Source: Onchocerca volvulus (taxonomy: Eukaryota; Nematoda; Chromadorea; Rhabditida; Onchocercidae). Taken from it: a stretch of 64,000 nt of DNA. A program made the position numbers and the translations under genes. The notes under the pieces were generated by a model, which was not told where the DNA came from, made no database searches, and saw only the letters and a program-made list of their open reading frames with translations. Shown here in pieces: positions 12,201 to 22,990 of this stretch (the first letter of the stretch is position 1; every line of letters starts with the position of its first letter). Location: positions 11,835,208 through 11,899,207 of the forward strand of contig HG738138.1 in the NCBI GenBank assembly GCA_000499405.2. Direction: 5' to 3'.

Positions 12201-15200
12201 AATTCTCGCCAGAACTTTGGATCACTTCTAACGATTGGTAGTGGCAGTTGTGGTAAGTTTATTGATTGATAGGTGGTTGAGGATGTTTCTCTTAATGGGG
12301 CTGGTTCTTTGGTATCTACTTGGTTTGAATGATGAAGGGCTAATTCGAAATCATCAATACATATGTTTAAAGTAATGATTGTTCTCTTCCCACTGTTTAT
12401 TAAACTTGAAATGCTTGTTTATCGTCGATCATTTTCGCACATTTTTCTTCCCTTTTTCGTTGCGGGATCTTTTCCCCTTGTATGAGTTCCAACCAATTCT
12501 GATTAACGGACTCGAGCTTTCTAATATAGAGTTCAAGGAGTCAGATTTTTTCCTTGATGATCCGTTTCTTGATTTGATAATAATTGTCATAGTTCTTTTC
12601 ACGGAAGGTTCGATCTGATGATGCTAGATCGAGTTCTTTTCGTCGAGAAGTTTCAGGATCTTCTCTTTCGTTGGTTATGCTAATTTAGTCAGAGTGAGCC
12701 CAGTTTGTTTTGAGAAACATTTTTCTTGGTTAGCTGTAATAGACAATAGTTATTCAAAGAAAATATCTTTGATAGAGAATTGATGGAGAGTTTATCGATG
12801 TAAAACTGGTTAAAAATAGTTGATAAGAATATCGCCCGACAGTTGTAATATAGAGTTTTCTTCTTGACTTTTTGATAGCCGGGATATCTATTGAGAGAAT
12901 AGCAGGGATAATTTCTAGGAGAATATCCCTGCTAATATCCAAAAATATCTTTGCTATTGGTTGATGTCGGATTTATGTTAGATATGGTGATATTCATTTA
13001 TATTCATCTTGGGGGATGAATCATGTGAGAAATATTTTTACATTACAATATTTTGATTGTTTGAATCTACTTATGCAAAAATTATTTCCGTCTTCTCCAA
13101 CTCAAAAGTCTTGACAGAAATAATGACAAATGTAGCACTTTATTTATTAATCGAGAAATTTTAGCTCAATTCATTATTTTTATTTATGTAGATTAGAAAA
13201 TTTATCCTGCATATTTCAGATGTGTTGGAACCACCAATGTAAGTAAACTGGTTACACCGGCTTCATCCAATATTAGTCGTTATGAAAACGAGGTTTTTGA
13301 TAATTTATTCATTTCCTTTATTCATAAATAAAATTTTATGAGAATGATAAACTTTTATGATATATCATTGAAAGCATTCCACATAATTTTTACTCATTTT
13401 CAGTCAACAATACCTCAATCATGGGCAGTGGAACCGAAACGATTTTACGTGTATCAGACAAGAGCTGAACGTGAAGCGGAGAAAAATACAAGGTAACTTT
13501 TTTCTTTTCTCTGTTGGGAAAAATGTAGATTCAGTGAAAATTTTAGCGGCATTTTGGAAAAGCCTTTAATTGTCTTTCACCGATTTTAAGGCTCAAGTCC
13601 TGATTCAGTTATCACTCACTGGAAAACTATTGATATTATCACTAGAATTATTTAGAAAGCACAAAAATTAGCTTGATATTGTGGATAATTCTTACTGATC
13701 GATTTGAATTATTTCATGACCGCTTTCAAATTAGCCCTAATAAACAAACTTTAATTTTTTTCTAGTAATTTGCATCCTTCATCAACGTATCGAATGACGG
13801 GTTCTTCATGGTACTCTGGTACATCTACTGGTAATTATCCCATTTCTGTACATTCATCGGATTACAAAACCAGATATGATGATAATTATCTGTATCGACG
13901 AAATAACACTTATGATATTGATACTGGAAGCAAGTTATTTAAACTATGGTTCTCAAAAATTTCATGAATAATTATGGTATCAAGAAACAAAACAAACAGA
14001 TTCGTCCTTCTGAAACTTCTTTTTTTCTGTTTTTAGCTGCTCATAATCCAGAAATAACGCCGAGCATCCAGAATCAAGCAAATCATGAATCGTCAAATGG
14101 TTATTTTTTCAGTTATTATTTTATCATTTCCTGGTTAAAAAAACAAAGCACAATCTTTTTTGACTCGTTCGATTTTTATGATTATAAATATTGAGTAACT
14201 TTTATTATGTTTTTATATTCGAAAAAAAAAATTAATTCTAACAGTTTCAATTAGTAATATTGATGGCATTACAAAAATTGGGGAAACTGGAATCCCAAAG
14301 AATGTATGAAAATTTTTTTAAATGCTTTCGTTAGACTGTAAATTTTGTTTCCGAGAAGTTATCTTATCTGATTCTGATTACGATTCCAATTTATATTTTA
14401 TATATTAGTTATCATCGTATATTAGATAGTTTCATATATTAAAATATAGTTGTTCATTGCAGTTGCTTCACATCGCTATCGACCAGTAGGAAGACATATC
14501 GGGTCAGTTCTTGGCGATCCTACACGTCGTATATATGGTCGTTCGAGTAGTATGGAAAGAAATGCGTTACGTCAAGATGATCTTGATTATTTCTGTTTGT
14601 TTTATTGATTTTCAAAGTATTTGTCCAAACTAAGGTAGTTACATGGGATAACAAAGTTGCTTTTTTTTGAAATTATTAGAATAAAATTATTTTTTCTTTT
14701 ATGTTTGTTCATTTCAGCAAAATTACTTTCATTCACCAAAAATCACTGAAATTTAAAAGAAAACAAAAAATAAATATTTGTTTTTCATAGGTTTCCGAAA
14801 TTTCTTAGCGACATCTGAATTGAATAATGGCGATAAAGGAGACTATAGCTATATCAATTTTCACGATACATCTGTTCGAGGATCAACACCACATGAACCG
14901 GATCATAGCAAATTACCGACACGAGGAATTTTGAAAAATAAACAAGTAAGTTTCATTTCTTTTTTAAGTTAATATATTTAATACTGATATTGTGATGTTA
15001 TGCAATTCTAGTCTATGATAGCACGAATTATTTTTTCATAAAGTATAACAAATGTAACTTTCATTTGAAAAAATCTTCGAAAAAAAAAAGAGAATCATTT
15101 CAAACATCCAATTAGAATCTTCACATTAGTTGCTAAAATTAAAGCTTCAACATGTCATTGGCATCAAAGTTAGGAGTAAGACGAGATTCAGGGTTTGCTT

Positions 15201-15598
15201 CATCAACGTTCGAGAAATCAGATTATCTGTAGTATAAATTGTTAGCTATTATTGATTACAGAAAGCATCTCATAATCTTATCATTATTTTGATTTCCATG
15301 CCTTCATTCAATATACAAAGGAGGCTTAATTTAGAAGCGAGATTTACGAGACCTAAAAACCAAGACTTACTTTCAAATATTTCCGTAATTTCCAGAAATT
15401 CTTGGTATGATCAGATTAAAATATATAATTTACCATAATAAATTTTTTCATAGTTTTTTTCGCCTTGATTTAATCGACTTTGTGTGCTAGTTTTTATTTT
15501 CTAATATTATTATTTTTCTTTTTTTTTTATATTTGAGTGCAAAAGCATGATTAACTTGGTCAATATGTTATAACTTTTGTCATTCTATATGCACTTCT

Positions 15599-15645
<47 letters not shown>

Positions 15646-17156
15646 AAATTTTTGAATGAAATAGACGAATTATATGTTTTGCTAAAATTTCTAGAATACT
15701 GAAAATGATAACCGTGTATCAACCGAAATATCGTTAACCGGAAACGATCAAGGTATAGGTGCAGGGAAAGATCAAACATCTGCAACTTCTGGTATGTTTT
15801 TTTTTTTTTTTTTCTGAAATTATCGGTTGTTGAATTATATATTCTTCTTAAATTTCGTTAAAATAAATTAGCATTGGTATGTTTTTAGGCAGTATTTTAG
15901 GTGTTCCGTGTAACATTTGTATAATATTATGTAGTATTTACCTGTTTCAGTAAATAAGTCATGATTAAGTAAAATAGATTGATTAATAATTGCTGGAATC
16001 ACGCTCTGAATATGTGTGCCTGGAAATTTCGGAATCTGAAGAAGTGTGAGACAGGTTGTATAGGATGAAGCATTTTTTCAACTATATTAAACGACATTTA
16101 TCAACAGAAAAATGTACCAGCGTAAAGCAAATAGTATTTCATCTGCAAGATTTATCTATGATTACCTATCAAAATTATTTTGCATCAACAAAAGATCTGA
16201 GCTTTGGTGATGTTTGGTGATACCGCAAATCATTAATCGATTATTAGAATTTGTGATGAAAATATGTTTTGGAATAATTGTTTTAGGTTGACTGATTTCA
16301 ATCTTTGGACCACATTTTAATTAACTATTTCGAATTAAGTCGAGTACAACATTTCAGGTAAAGTTTCGAAAGATGAGCCATCGAAAGCAGCTAAGAAACG
16401 TTCACTTTTTCTGACTCTTGGACGACGAAGAACAACAGAAATGCGTCTTGGGCCAGATGGTAAACTTACAATTGGAAGGTCAGTCGTTCTTTTTTTTTTT
16501 TTTTTTTTTTTTTTTCATCATATTTCAATGAAATTTTCAAATTAAAAATTGTATTTCAGTATGGAAACAGATTTTAAAAGACCATCATCACCCATTGATA
16601 AAATCAAATCACTTTTCCGAAAAAGTAAAGATAGCGTGCCGGCAGCTTCTCAGCAAATATCCAGTAATTATGCACATCTTGATTACGTCAACTTTCCATC
16701 ATCGGCTTCACCGAGGTATCTTTTTTTTTACATGAAGAAAGCAATTACTTCAGATGGTTCAGGCAACCGCTTTCTGTAAAAATTAAGACTTAATTGAGCA
16801 CAAGTTATTTCAGATACGGTTTCGCGGATAAAGTTTATGGTGTATATCCATCATCTCATCTTGCACCTCCAATTACACGTGATCCATTTACACCACAATA
16901 TAGAAAATATACGGGTATAAATTTCATTCCACTTTACAAAATGACAAAAGTTTACACTTTTGACTGAAAGTTGAAGTTTTTTTTTTAATATTTATATTTT
17001 ATATCATGTAATAATATGTTATAATGATTGCTTTTTGTTTCAGCCGCTATAACAACACCTGGATCAACTAGCAGTAATTATAATCGATATAGCTATATTC
17101 CTGCAACAAATGATCGGACGCTACGTCATTGGCATGAAGATCCCCACATATACTAG
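209..17156 (+). CDS. unc-82: UNC-82/NUAK-family Ser/Thr kinase, C-terminal part (5' end outside window)
   Basis: Seen: the first exon (209-341) and second (489-622) encode kinase subdomains IX-XI ([19 protein letters not shown], then [16 protein letters not shown]), typical of AMPK-related NUAK kinases. About 30 further phase-compatible exons follow: 723-832, 963-1110, 1212-1370, 1523-1671, 2066-2219, 2535-2708, 2885-3103, 3432-3524, 3734-3910, 4342-4524, 4800-4922, 5312-5466, 5562-5737, 6324-6397, 6600-6682, 7056-7172, 7841-7887, 8076-8258, 8340-8443, 8527-8612, 13220-13292, 13404-13492, 13766-13929, 14037-14099, 14463-14594, 14791-14945, 15695-15791, 16358-16478, 16560-16715, 16814-16914 and 17044-17156 (TAG). 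They give about 1,414 residues here. The tail has two acidic Ser/Asp/Glu stretches (exons at 3734 and 5562) and a basic C-terminal block ([18 protein letters not shown]). Known: UNC-82 organises thick filaments and M-lines in nematode muscle. The kinase N-lobe and catalytic loop lie left of the window. The acceptor near 2534 and the exon at 14245 are uncertain. Confidence 0.88.
1400..1508. repeat. inverted repeat inside a small unc-82 intron
   Basis: The arm ttatccattctcgggttg at about 1400 is complementary, with about three mismatches over 24 nt, to the arm around 1483-1508. Both lie in the 151-nt intron 1371-1522, so folding would bring the donor and acceptor close together. Confidence 0.75.
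1651..1758 (+). repeat. tandem duplication spanning a splice donor in unc-82
   Basis: The segment tacttcgaattccaaaatca followed by the donor and a TTATTATTATTG tail occurs at 1651 and again, slightly diverged, at about 1715. The second copy lies in the intron and carries its own GT donor context. Confidence 0.8.
4923..5311 (+). other. GC-AG intron of unc-82
   Basis: The coding stretch ending LFLFDK (4922) is followed by gcattt, and the next exon at 5312 starts [11 protein letters not shown] in phase 0. No GT donor in a suitable phase is available nearby. Confidence 0.65.
8695..9298 (-). repeat. LTR-A (3' LTR of the Pao-type element)
   Basis: On the plus strand it begins TGTAGTG and ends near gaca, giving TG...CA ends. 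It is nearly identical to the reverse complement of LTR-C (about 31921-32499) over several hundred bases. Its minus strand contains a TATA box (9040-9031). Confidence 0.8.
9031..9040 (-). promoter_or_regulatory. TATA box of LTR-A
   Basis: Minus-strand TATAAAAAGG, the same element seen in LTR-C at 32179-32188. It would drive transcription leftward, antisense to unc-82. Activity is inferred only. Confidence 0.5.
9540..10870 (-). other. broken coiled-coil-like reading frames in place of pol
   Basis: Minus-strand fragments such as 10613-10392 and 9971-9777 are rich in Glu, Lys and Leu and lack any polymerase or integrase motif. One reads [16 protein letters not shown]. Frames change several times. 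This could be captured host sequence, an accessory retroelement gene, or an older insertion; I do not recognise it. Confidence 0.4.
11040..11285 (-). pseudogene. retropepsin-like remnant of the Pao-type element
   Basis: An 81-codon open segment reads LLLCNEIFC, then [19 protein letters not shown], then LANRLNL. In Pao elements a cysteine-rich lead is followed by the aspartic protease motif D-x-G-S-Q. The frame stops soon afterwards and no polymerase follows. Confidence 0.7.
11490..12128 (-). pseudogene. gag remnant of the Pao-type element
   Basis: Two overlapping minus-strand frames (12128-11928 and 11970-11647) hold a helical segment with ILDKVYQL and [11 protein letters not shown], the pattern of the DUF1759-type Pao Gag. 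Further on, CVFC (11552-11541) and NHWDNEC (11532-11512) are the two halves of a CCHC knuckle, but they lie in different frames. Stops separate the pieces, so this is a broken gene. Confidence 0.75.
12706..13104 (-). repeat. LTR-B (5' LTR of the Pao-type element, internally deleted)
   Basis: It shares both ends with LTR-A but lacks roughly 200 nt, corresponding to about 8972-9175 of LTR-A, which includes the TATA box. On the minus strand it ends in CA; three nt further is a tgggctcactctgac segment (about 12703-12689) that could be a primer-binding site. Confidence 0.75.
13930..14036 (+). other. GC-AG intron of unc-82
   Basis: The exon ends GGAA and the intron starts gcaagt, the consensus for GC donors. 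Phase 1 fits the next acceptor at 14036; GT alternatives in the exon give the wrong phase or delete coding-like sequence. Confidence 0.65.
15601..15643. repeat. (TA)n microsatellite
   Basis: About 21 uninterrupted TA units within an unc-82 intron. Confidence 0.95.
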
Positions 17157-17272
17157 CAATTCATCGGTGCATTAAAATTTATTTCATCATCATCACCTCC
17201 TTATCCCCGAGAAAAGTGAAACTTTTTTGTATTTTTAGGATTTCAATCGTTGTTGAAAGAAAAAAAAAGAGA

Positions 17273-17278
17273 AATAAA
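17273..17278 (+). promoter_or_regulatory. candidate poly(A) signal of unc-82
   Basis: AATAAA lies 117 nt after the TAG at 17154-17156, inside a short AT-rich 3' UTR. Confidence 0.6.
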
Positions 17279-17947
17279 AGTTCTTATTCATTACAGTTGA
17301 ATCTGTTATTAATAAATTTTCGAAGGATAAGAAAAACTTCAAGAGTAATGCAACTTTTTCTTTTTTAAATTATTGTCAAAAACTGTTCTGCGATTTATTG
17401 ATTAGGAATTTTTATTTCTTGCTTCAAAAGTTTGACATAATTTAACATATATCCTGATGAGATTTTAAAGGTGAACCGTTTTTTTTTTTTTTTTTTTTTC
17501 ATGATACTCTGTGATATGAATACTGAAAAATTGTATCATGAGGATGTGCCCAATTAAAATTTTGTAATGCAGTTTTTGTCACGCTTCTAATCATTTCAAT
17601 GCAGGTCAACTTTTTAATTGCCCCTCTTTTTTTTTTAAATAAAAACTAATTATGCATTTATGCAATCGATAACAAAAATTCATCCTAAATTATACCTGTT
17701 GGATACATTTTCGCTAAATTCACTATTTATAACAACGATGGTGAATATTTTATCACCTATTCAGATTGCTTTAAATAAAATATTATTACTGAAATTTGGA
17801 GAATGAAATAAGAGACGAAGAAATAAATGAATCAAAAGAAATTTCCTTGTTTGTTCATGAAAAATTGTAATGTGGTAAGTAAAATCGAAAGACAGTGAAT
17901 CAGCTCTGTCGCAGTTTGGATGTTGTGAATAGGAATGCTTCACGACA

Positions 17948-18278
17948 TCAAGATATTAAATACTTTATTAAATAAAGTATTTTAGAATACAATACGTGAG
18001 CAATCGTCCAGTAAATTCGTGGAACAATAGATAAAGAAAAAATGAAATCGCGGTGGGAGTTAGTGAGTAGTGGTGGTGGTGATGGAAGGTAAGCCGCTTC
18101 GTCGTCGTCAAAGAATTGACAATGATTTTCGGATCGTCGGCTGCCGATTATATATCGCTTTAGTCTACGCCCTGGCGCTGTCTGAATGTCATTAATCCAG
18201 GACGACGTCTCAACAGTCAGAGAAGGCGCCGGCCTTTCATTGTAGCATTTCTTGCGCTGATGAGCTTTGATCTTTAGA
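17948..18278 (-). other. possible coding exon in a GC-richer patch
   Basis: The minus strand is open for about 110 codons after an acceptor (aacccag ending at 18279) down to a TGA at 17948. The frame contains SWINDIQTAPGRRLKRYIIG and GSRRSENH. A competing plus-strand reading starts with ATG at 18042 and reaches a good donor (gtaagc) after 18088. No partner exon was found for either, so strand and coding status are unresolved. Confidence 0.3.
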
Positions 18279-21203
18279 CTGGGTTATTAAACTCCACATT
18301 TGAGGGCATTATTACACTTGCAAAGAAAAGTTATGACATTACCAATCAAAATCAAACAATATTAGAGTTTCAAATACTGTCGAAATTACGTCTGGACTTT
18401 ATTCCTTTACAACTTAACAATTTTAACTGACATTTATTATATTTAAGTTTTTACGAAATAGAATGAGGAAGGAAAAGATAAAATTATTCTAATCACATTA
18501 ATATGAATCATTTTTTCTGCTATTCCGACAAGCTATGTATTTCAAAATAAATTTTTTTTTCATATTTGTTTAGATCAAGGAAATTAAAGTTACGAGATTA
18601 GTTCTCAGTTTTATCAGCCTTACTCGATAAACTATTCCTCAAATATCCTGCAGTTCATTAAACTAATTTCCAAAAATTCTGAAGTTCGGTAAACTAATCC
18701 TCAAAAAATCTGAATGATTGGATGAGTTCTGCATCTCAAAAGTATGTATTCTTTCACAGTAAATTACGGCTTCTAACTTTAGTGTATAAATTTTATGCTA
18801 TACAATCATTCAAAATATTTCTCCAGAAAAGAATTATGGAAGTAATTTTTTTGATTCAGTTTTATGTAGGTTGGTTGCAATTAATATATGAATATATTTT
18901 CTAAAGTCATAGAGAAATTCAGTTTTCTGAAATAGTTTTCAGTTCCTTTTCTGGAAAAATTTTTGTAATTTTCGGAGTTCCGTCAAAGTGAATTGTTCAT
19001 TTGAAACACTGCAGACGTTAAAATTAATGAAATTGATACCATAATAATGCTGAAAAAGGAATTGCTTTCGAGAATTGATACGATTAACGAAGCTTCTCGA
19101 TGCACGGATAAAAGAGAAATCCACTATACGTTGGAAATACATCAAAATCAATGCGCCGTTGGTAAATTTCCGTTAATTTTTGGCATAATGAAATGTACAA
19201 TATAAAAGATTGGATATTTAGAAATGAATTGTGCGACACGATTTAATGGTAATGATAAATGATGTTTGTAATTATAACATTAGAAATGTGACAACTCACA
19301 TTCTTAATTGAGCGACGAAATTACTGATTTATTTCAAAATATGCAAAATACAATTATTTTGAGCATTAACATATTGTCATTCTTTTCACATTTTTTGCTT
19401 TTCCTCATGTTCTGTTTTCACTGTTGGTGTTGCCAAATCAATTTTCAACTTATACGTCTTCCTTGATAGTTTTGAGGAATATCAAATCGATTCTTATATG
19501 TACATTTCTGTAAGAGACAAATATTGAAATAGATTAATAGAATTTTAATTTCAAGAATTTCAAGAAAACAAAAGAAGAAGCGAAATATCATTGCAATCCG
19601 CAACAATGCTAAAGTTCAAATTAAATATTGCATAGAAAATATGCGTTATTTAGATAGCACTTTGAAGTGTTCAATTATTGATATAATTAAATTTTCAAAA
19701 AATGGAAAGTGTAAAAAATAAACGCAAAAAATCGAAAATAATTTCAAAAGCAAAGTAAAATAATACACATTTCTATTAAATTTGAAAACGCTTTTATCAC
19801 TATAATTGATGAGGAAATATTCGTCTTTTTGCGCTTTTAAGCATTTCCTTATTTCTATTTGGGAATGGAATTGTATTTCATATAGAATCATTCATATAAG
19901 TGTTTCATGCAAATACCGTAATTGTTTCATTGAGCAAATCAAAAATTAAATATAATATAATACATTCTGCTATGCATTTTTTAATTAATCATAAACATTG
20001 AAAGCAAAATACAATGTCGCATATGAACTGAATCTATTAGATATTACATAAAATTAAGATATTTTAATTAAATAAAAGCATTCGATTATAAATTTACGAA
20101 AATCCAGTCACTTAAATTTACAGTACTTTAAGTTGTTTATTTCATTTGCGATCATTAGGACTATCAGTTCGATATTAAGTAATATGAGAAAATTATAGTT
20201 GATATTTTATTGGTCATTAAATGTTATTAATGCTGTAATTTGCTGCAATTTTATAATTATGGTTATTTTAAATGATATTTAGCACATAATAGGTACGATT
20301 TTCAAGGGGAAAAATTAAATCGGATGGATCTGAAAATATCGAACTCTAATTAGAAATGCATCTTCTATGATTTAACGAGAAATTTTCGTTTATTATCGAG
20401 AAAAGTGTGACCAATTGACAAATATTTTTTCCGAAAAAGACTTTTTGACCATCAATATCTATGGTTACTAATGGCTTACCACAAAATTTGCATATTTCGG
20501 CAATATTATAGTACGATCAGATGATTTCCACTGTTGTGCAAAAAAATTTAATTTGATATAATTTGTCTGCAATTCTTGATACCTGAACATTTATTTTTAT
20601 TTAAAAATGATTTGCTCAGATTTTTGACAGTTTAACATTTGCCTTAATTTAAACATGATTTGTCTGCAATTTTTTCATTTGTTTATATTCCAGTATTCGC
20701 GAATTTTGACGTAATAATATATACTCTAATTCATGCATAATTTAAGCATGATTTTCCTGTGATTTTTGACAGCTTAACAGAATGCTATCAAATTTGTATG
20801 TGCTGGAAATTTTTTCGCATAGTATTATTAGATGTATGTGTTAAGTTTTTTTTATCTGGTGAATTTTCCCACGTAAAATTACCTAGCAAATCAGATTTTG
20901 GAGGCCATATTGACATAATCACGTTTGAATGTCCATGACCGATTTGAACAGTGACCTGAAAAGTCAGAGAAGCTATCGAAACTGATGTCGTAACATCTTT
21001 CTCAAAAATATCATCATCTTTACTTCTCCACAACATTTTCTTCTTTACTAAATCCAGTTTTATGCAAAAGAAAGCTGCAAATGAACTTCTTTAGCCAAAA
21101 TGAATTTCCATCATTCCTATCTCATTTTATTGTTCTGTTTCAATTTCTTCAATTCATTTTCCATTGCAATTGAACATTTATTATAATTATAATAATATTA
21201 ATC

Positions 21204-21204
<1 letters not shown>

Positions 21205-21256
<52 letters not shown>
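21205..21256. repeat. (AAT)n microsatellite
   Basis: About 17 AAT units in the intergenic region. Confidence 0.95.
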
Positions 21257-21258
<2 letters not shown>

Positions 21259-21596
21259 GTTTAAGTCTGTTATTTTATAAAAGCTTGTACATTAAGTGGA
21301 ACAAAGCTATAAACTGAATAAGACTGAATGGACATTTTAAAAATGAATTAAAAAAGCTGTAACTTGCAGTTTAGTCTTAAAAAAGGATTTCCAATTACGT
21401 TAATTTGCGGGTTTTTAATAAATCTTGAAAAATTTTCATTCTTATTGTTTTGAATTCTGCAAATTAACACAAAATGCTTGGCGCATATGAAATCACTAAT
21501 AACATCCGTATATTTCGTTGTACAACTAATTAATCATTTGTACACATTTCCTCTAATTTATATTTCGGAAAAAAACATAATTTGAACTGTTACAGA

Positions 21597-21740
21597 AATT
21601 GATGCCATTTTCGATGTCCGAAATTGTTTGCAACTTTAAATTTTTGCCAAAGCAACTATTCTATTATACTATACTTCTAATATGCCATCACCGCACAGTA
21701 TTGTATCCATACTTCTCCGATATTATCTCAATAGAAGCAT
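21597..21740 (+). repeat. dispersed repeat, copy 1
   Basis: Shares an ordered set of blocks (tccgaaat, tttgcaact, cagcacagta-like, cttctccga) with 29248-29394 in the same orientation. The copies flank the secreted-protein gene. Confidence 0.6.
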
Positions 21741-22954
21741 TAGTTTTTAAGTAGAATCTACAAAGCTCAATAACCACAAAAAAGAAAGTGGCAAATGAAG
21801 TCTCTTAAGATGAAATCCTTGTGAGTAAAAATAATTCCATCATTGTGAAATCAATAATGATACGAGTTTCTTCGGAACAAAAATGAAAAGAAGCATTCCA
21901 TACTATCTGATTCCTACGGTAGTTTTACGAGTTAAATGAATGCAGAAAACGATGAGAATTAGAAAGAAGATAACTGTATTTGTTGATCATAACTTTTCGG
22001 TCTTATATTCCTTTCCAGACTGCAGGACACATGGAATCTGTCTTATGCGATTACTTTTTCTACAGATTGTAATGGATTTTTCAATGACTTTAAGTCGGTA
22101 AGACTTGCTCATCGATTATATTATAATTCGCATCTTATCTTTCTATTCACATCATGTTCTATCCAAATTATCCGGTAATTTCTGTTGCCGTATGATTTTA
22201 GCTATATTCATTCTTTGATCTGTTTGAAAACTTTACAATATGTCAGTTGCAATTAACTTTGCTACTGCTTGATATATTTAATGGCTGTTACTAAACTTTC
22301 AATATTTTTCCTAATATTAATTCATTTCTACATTACACATTGAATAGACACATAATTTTTTCAGTCACAGTAATATAGCAAGCAAACTTTCGACAAAGAA
22401 TCTGCCGGACATAAGCAATAAAATATTTTCAAAGAAGGCCAGAAAAAGATTTCCATAACAAGTTTGGATATGATAAAGCGAGGAAACATGTTAGACAAAA
22501 AAAATCAATGAACAGGAAAAACATCACAAAAATACTTCTGAAACAGGATGAAATAAAAAATTCCATATAAATAATGAAACTGAAATACTCTCAAGCAACG
22601 GGAAAAACATAAAAGAAATTTTTTTGAAATAGGATGAAGAAGTTCCACAAGATAGTAGAACTATATTTCCTTCTTTATATTTTCCAAATTTTTTACTTCA
22701 TTTGAGTTCAGAAATTTTATCGTATTTAAACACTTTGTTATCATATTTTAATTTAGAAATTTCTTCATTCTTTATCATTTCATTGTCCTTTATCAATCCA
22801 GAAATTTTTTCACATGCACTTACTTTATTTTAATTCAAAAACTTTTTTACTTAATGATTTGATGATAAAACTTTAATACTTCCATAATAAAGAACTGTCA
22901 CTTCTAACTTTATAATACAGTTTCTGATCTTTCAGAACCTATTTCTTCCTATGT

Positions 22955-22960
22955 TTTATT
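22955..22960 (-). promoter_or_regulatory. candidate poly(A) signal of the secreted-protein gene
   Basis: Minus-strand AATAAA about 30 nt beyond the stop codon that ends at 22991. Confidence 0.55.
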
Positions 22961-22990
22961 CGGTTATACTATTCCATAACAGCGGTATCT

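Larger units (their letters stand above)
8695..13104 (-). mobile_element. decayed BEL/Pao-type LTR retrotransposon, antisense to unc-82
   Basis: Two related terminal sequences in direct orientation (8695-9298 and 12706 to about 13104) flank about 3.4 kb with broken minus-strand reading frames. Read on the minus strand, the order is the 5' LTR, gag-like frames (12128-11647), a zinc-knuckle remnant (about 11552-11512) and a retropepsin-like segment with DIGSQ (about 11285-11040). Next comes a 2-kb stretch of broken coiled-coil-like frames, then the 3' LTR. No reverse transcriptase, RNase H or integrase motif was found. Gag, knuckle and protease resemble the Pao order. Frames are interrupted by stops and shifts, so the element is not functional as read. 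No convincing target-site duplication was seen. Confidence 0.8.
8613..13219 (+). other. large unc-82 intron hosting an LTR retrotransposon
   Basis: The donor after 8612 leaves phase 2 and the acceptor before 13220 restores the frame (DRPDL joined to CVGTTNVS). Without this splice the frame meets a stop (TAA) at once after the donor, so the intron is required. Almost all of its 4.6 kb is the antisense Pao-type element. Confidence 0.85.
17157..22990. other. intergenic region between unc-82 and the convergent secreted-protein gene
   Basis: AT-rich, with no reliable multi-exon gene. It contains the GC-richer patch at 17948-18278, an (AAT)n tract, a dispersed repeat copy near 21597 and homopolymer runs. 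The two flanking genes are convergent. Confidence 0.7.
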
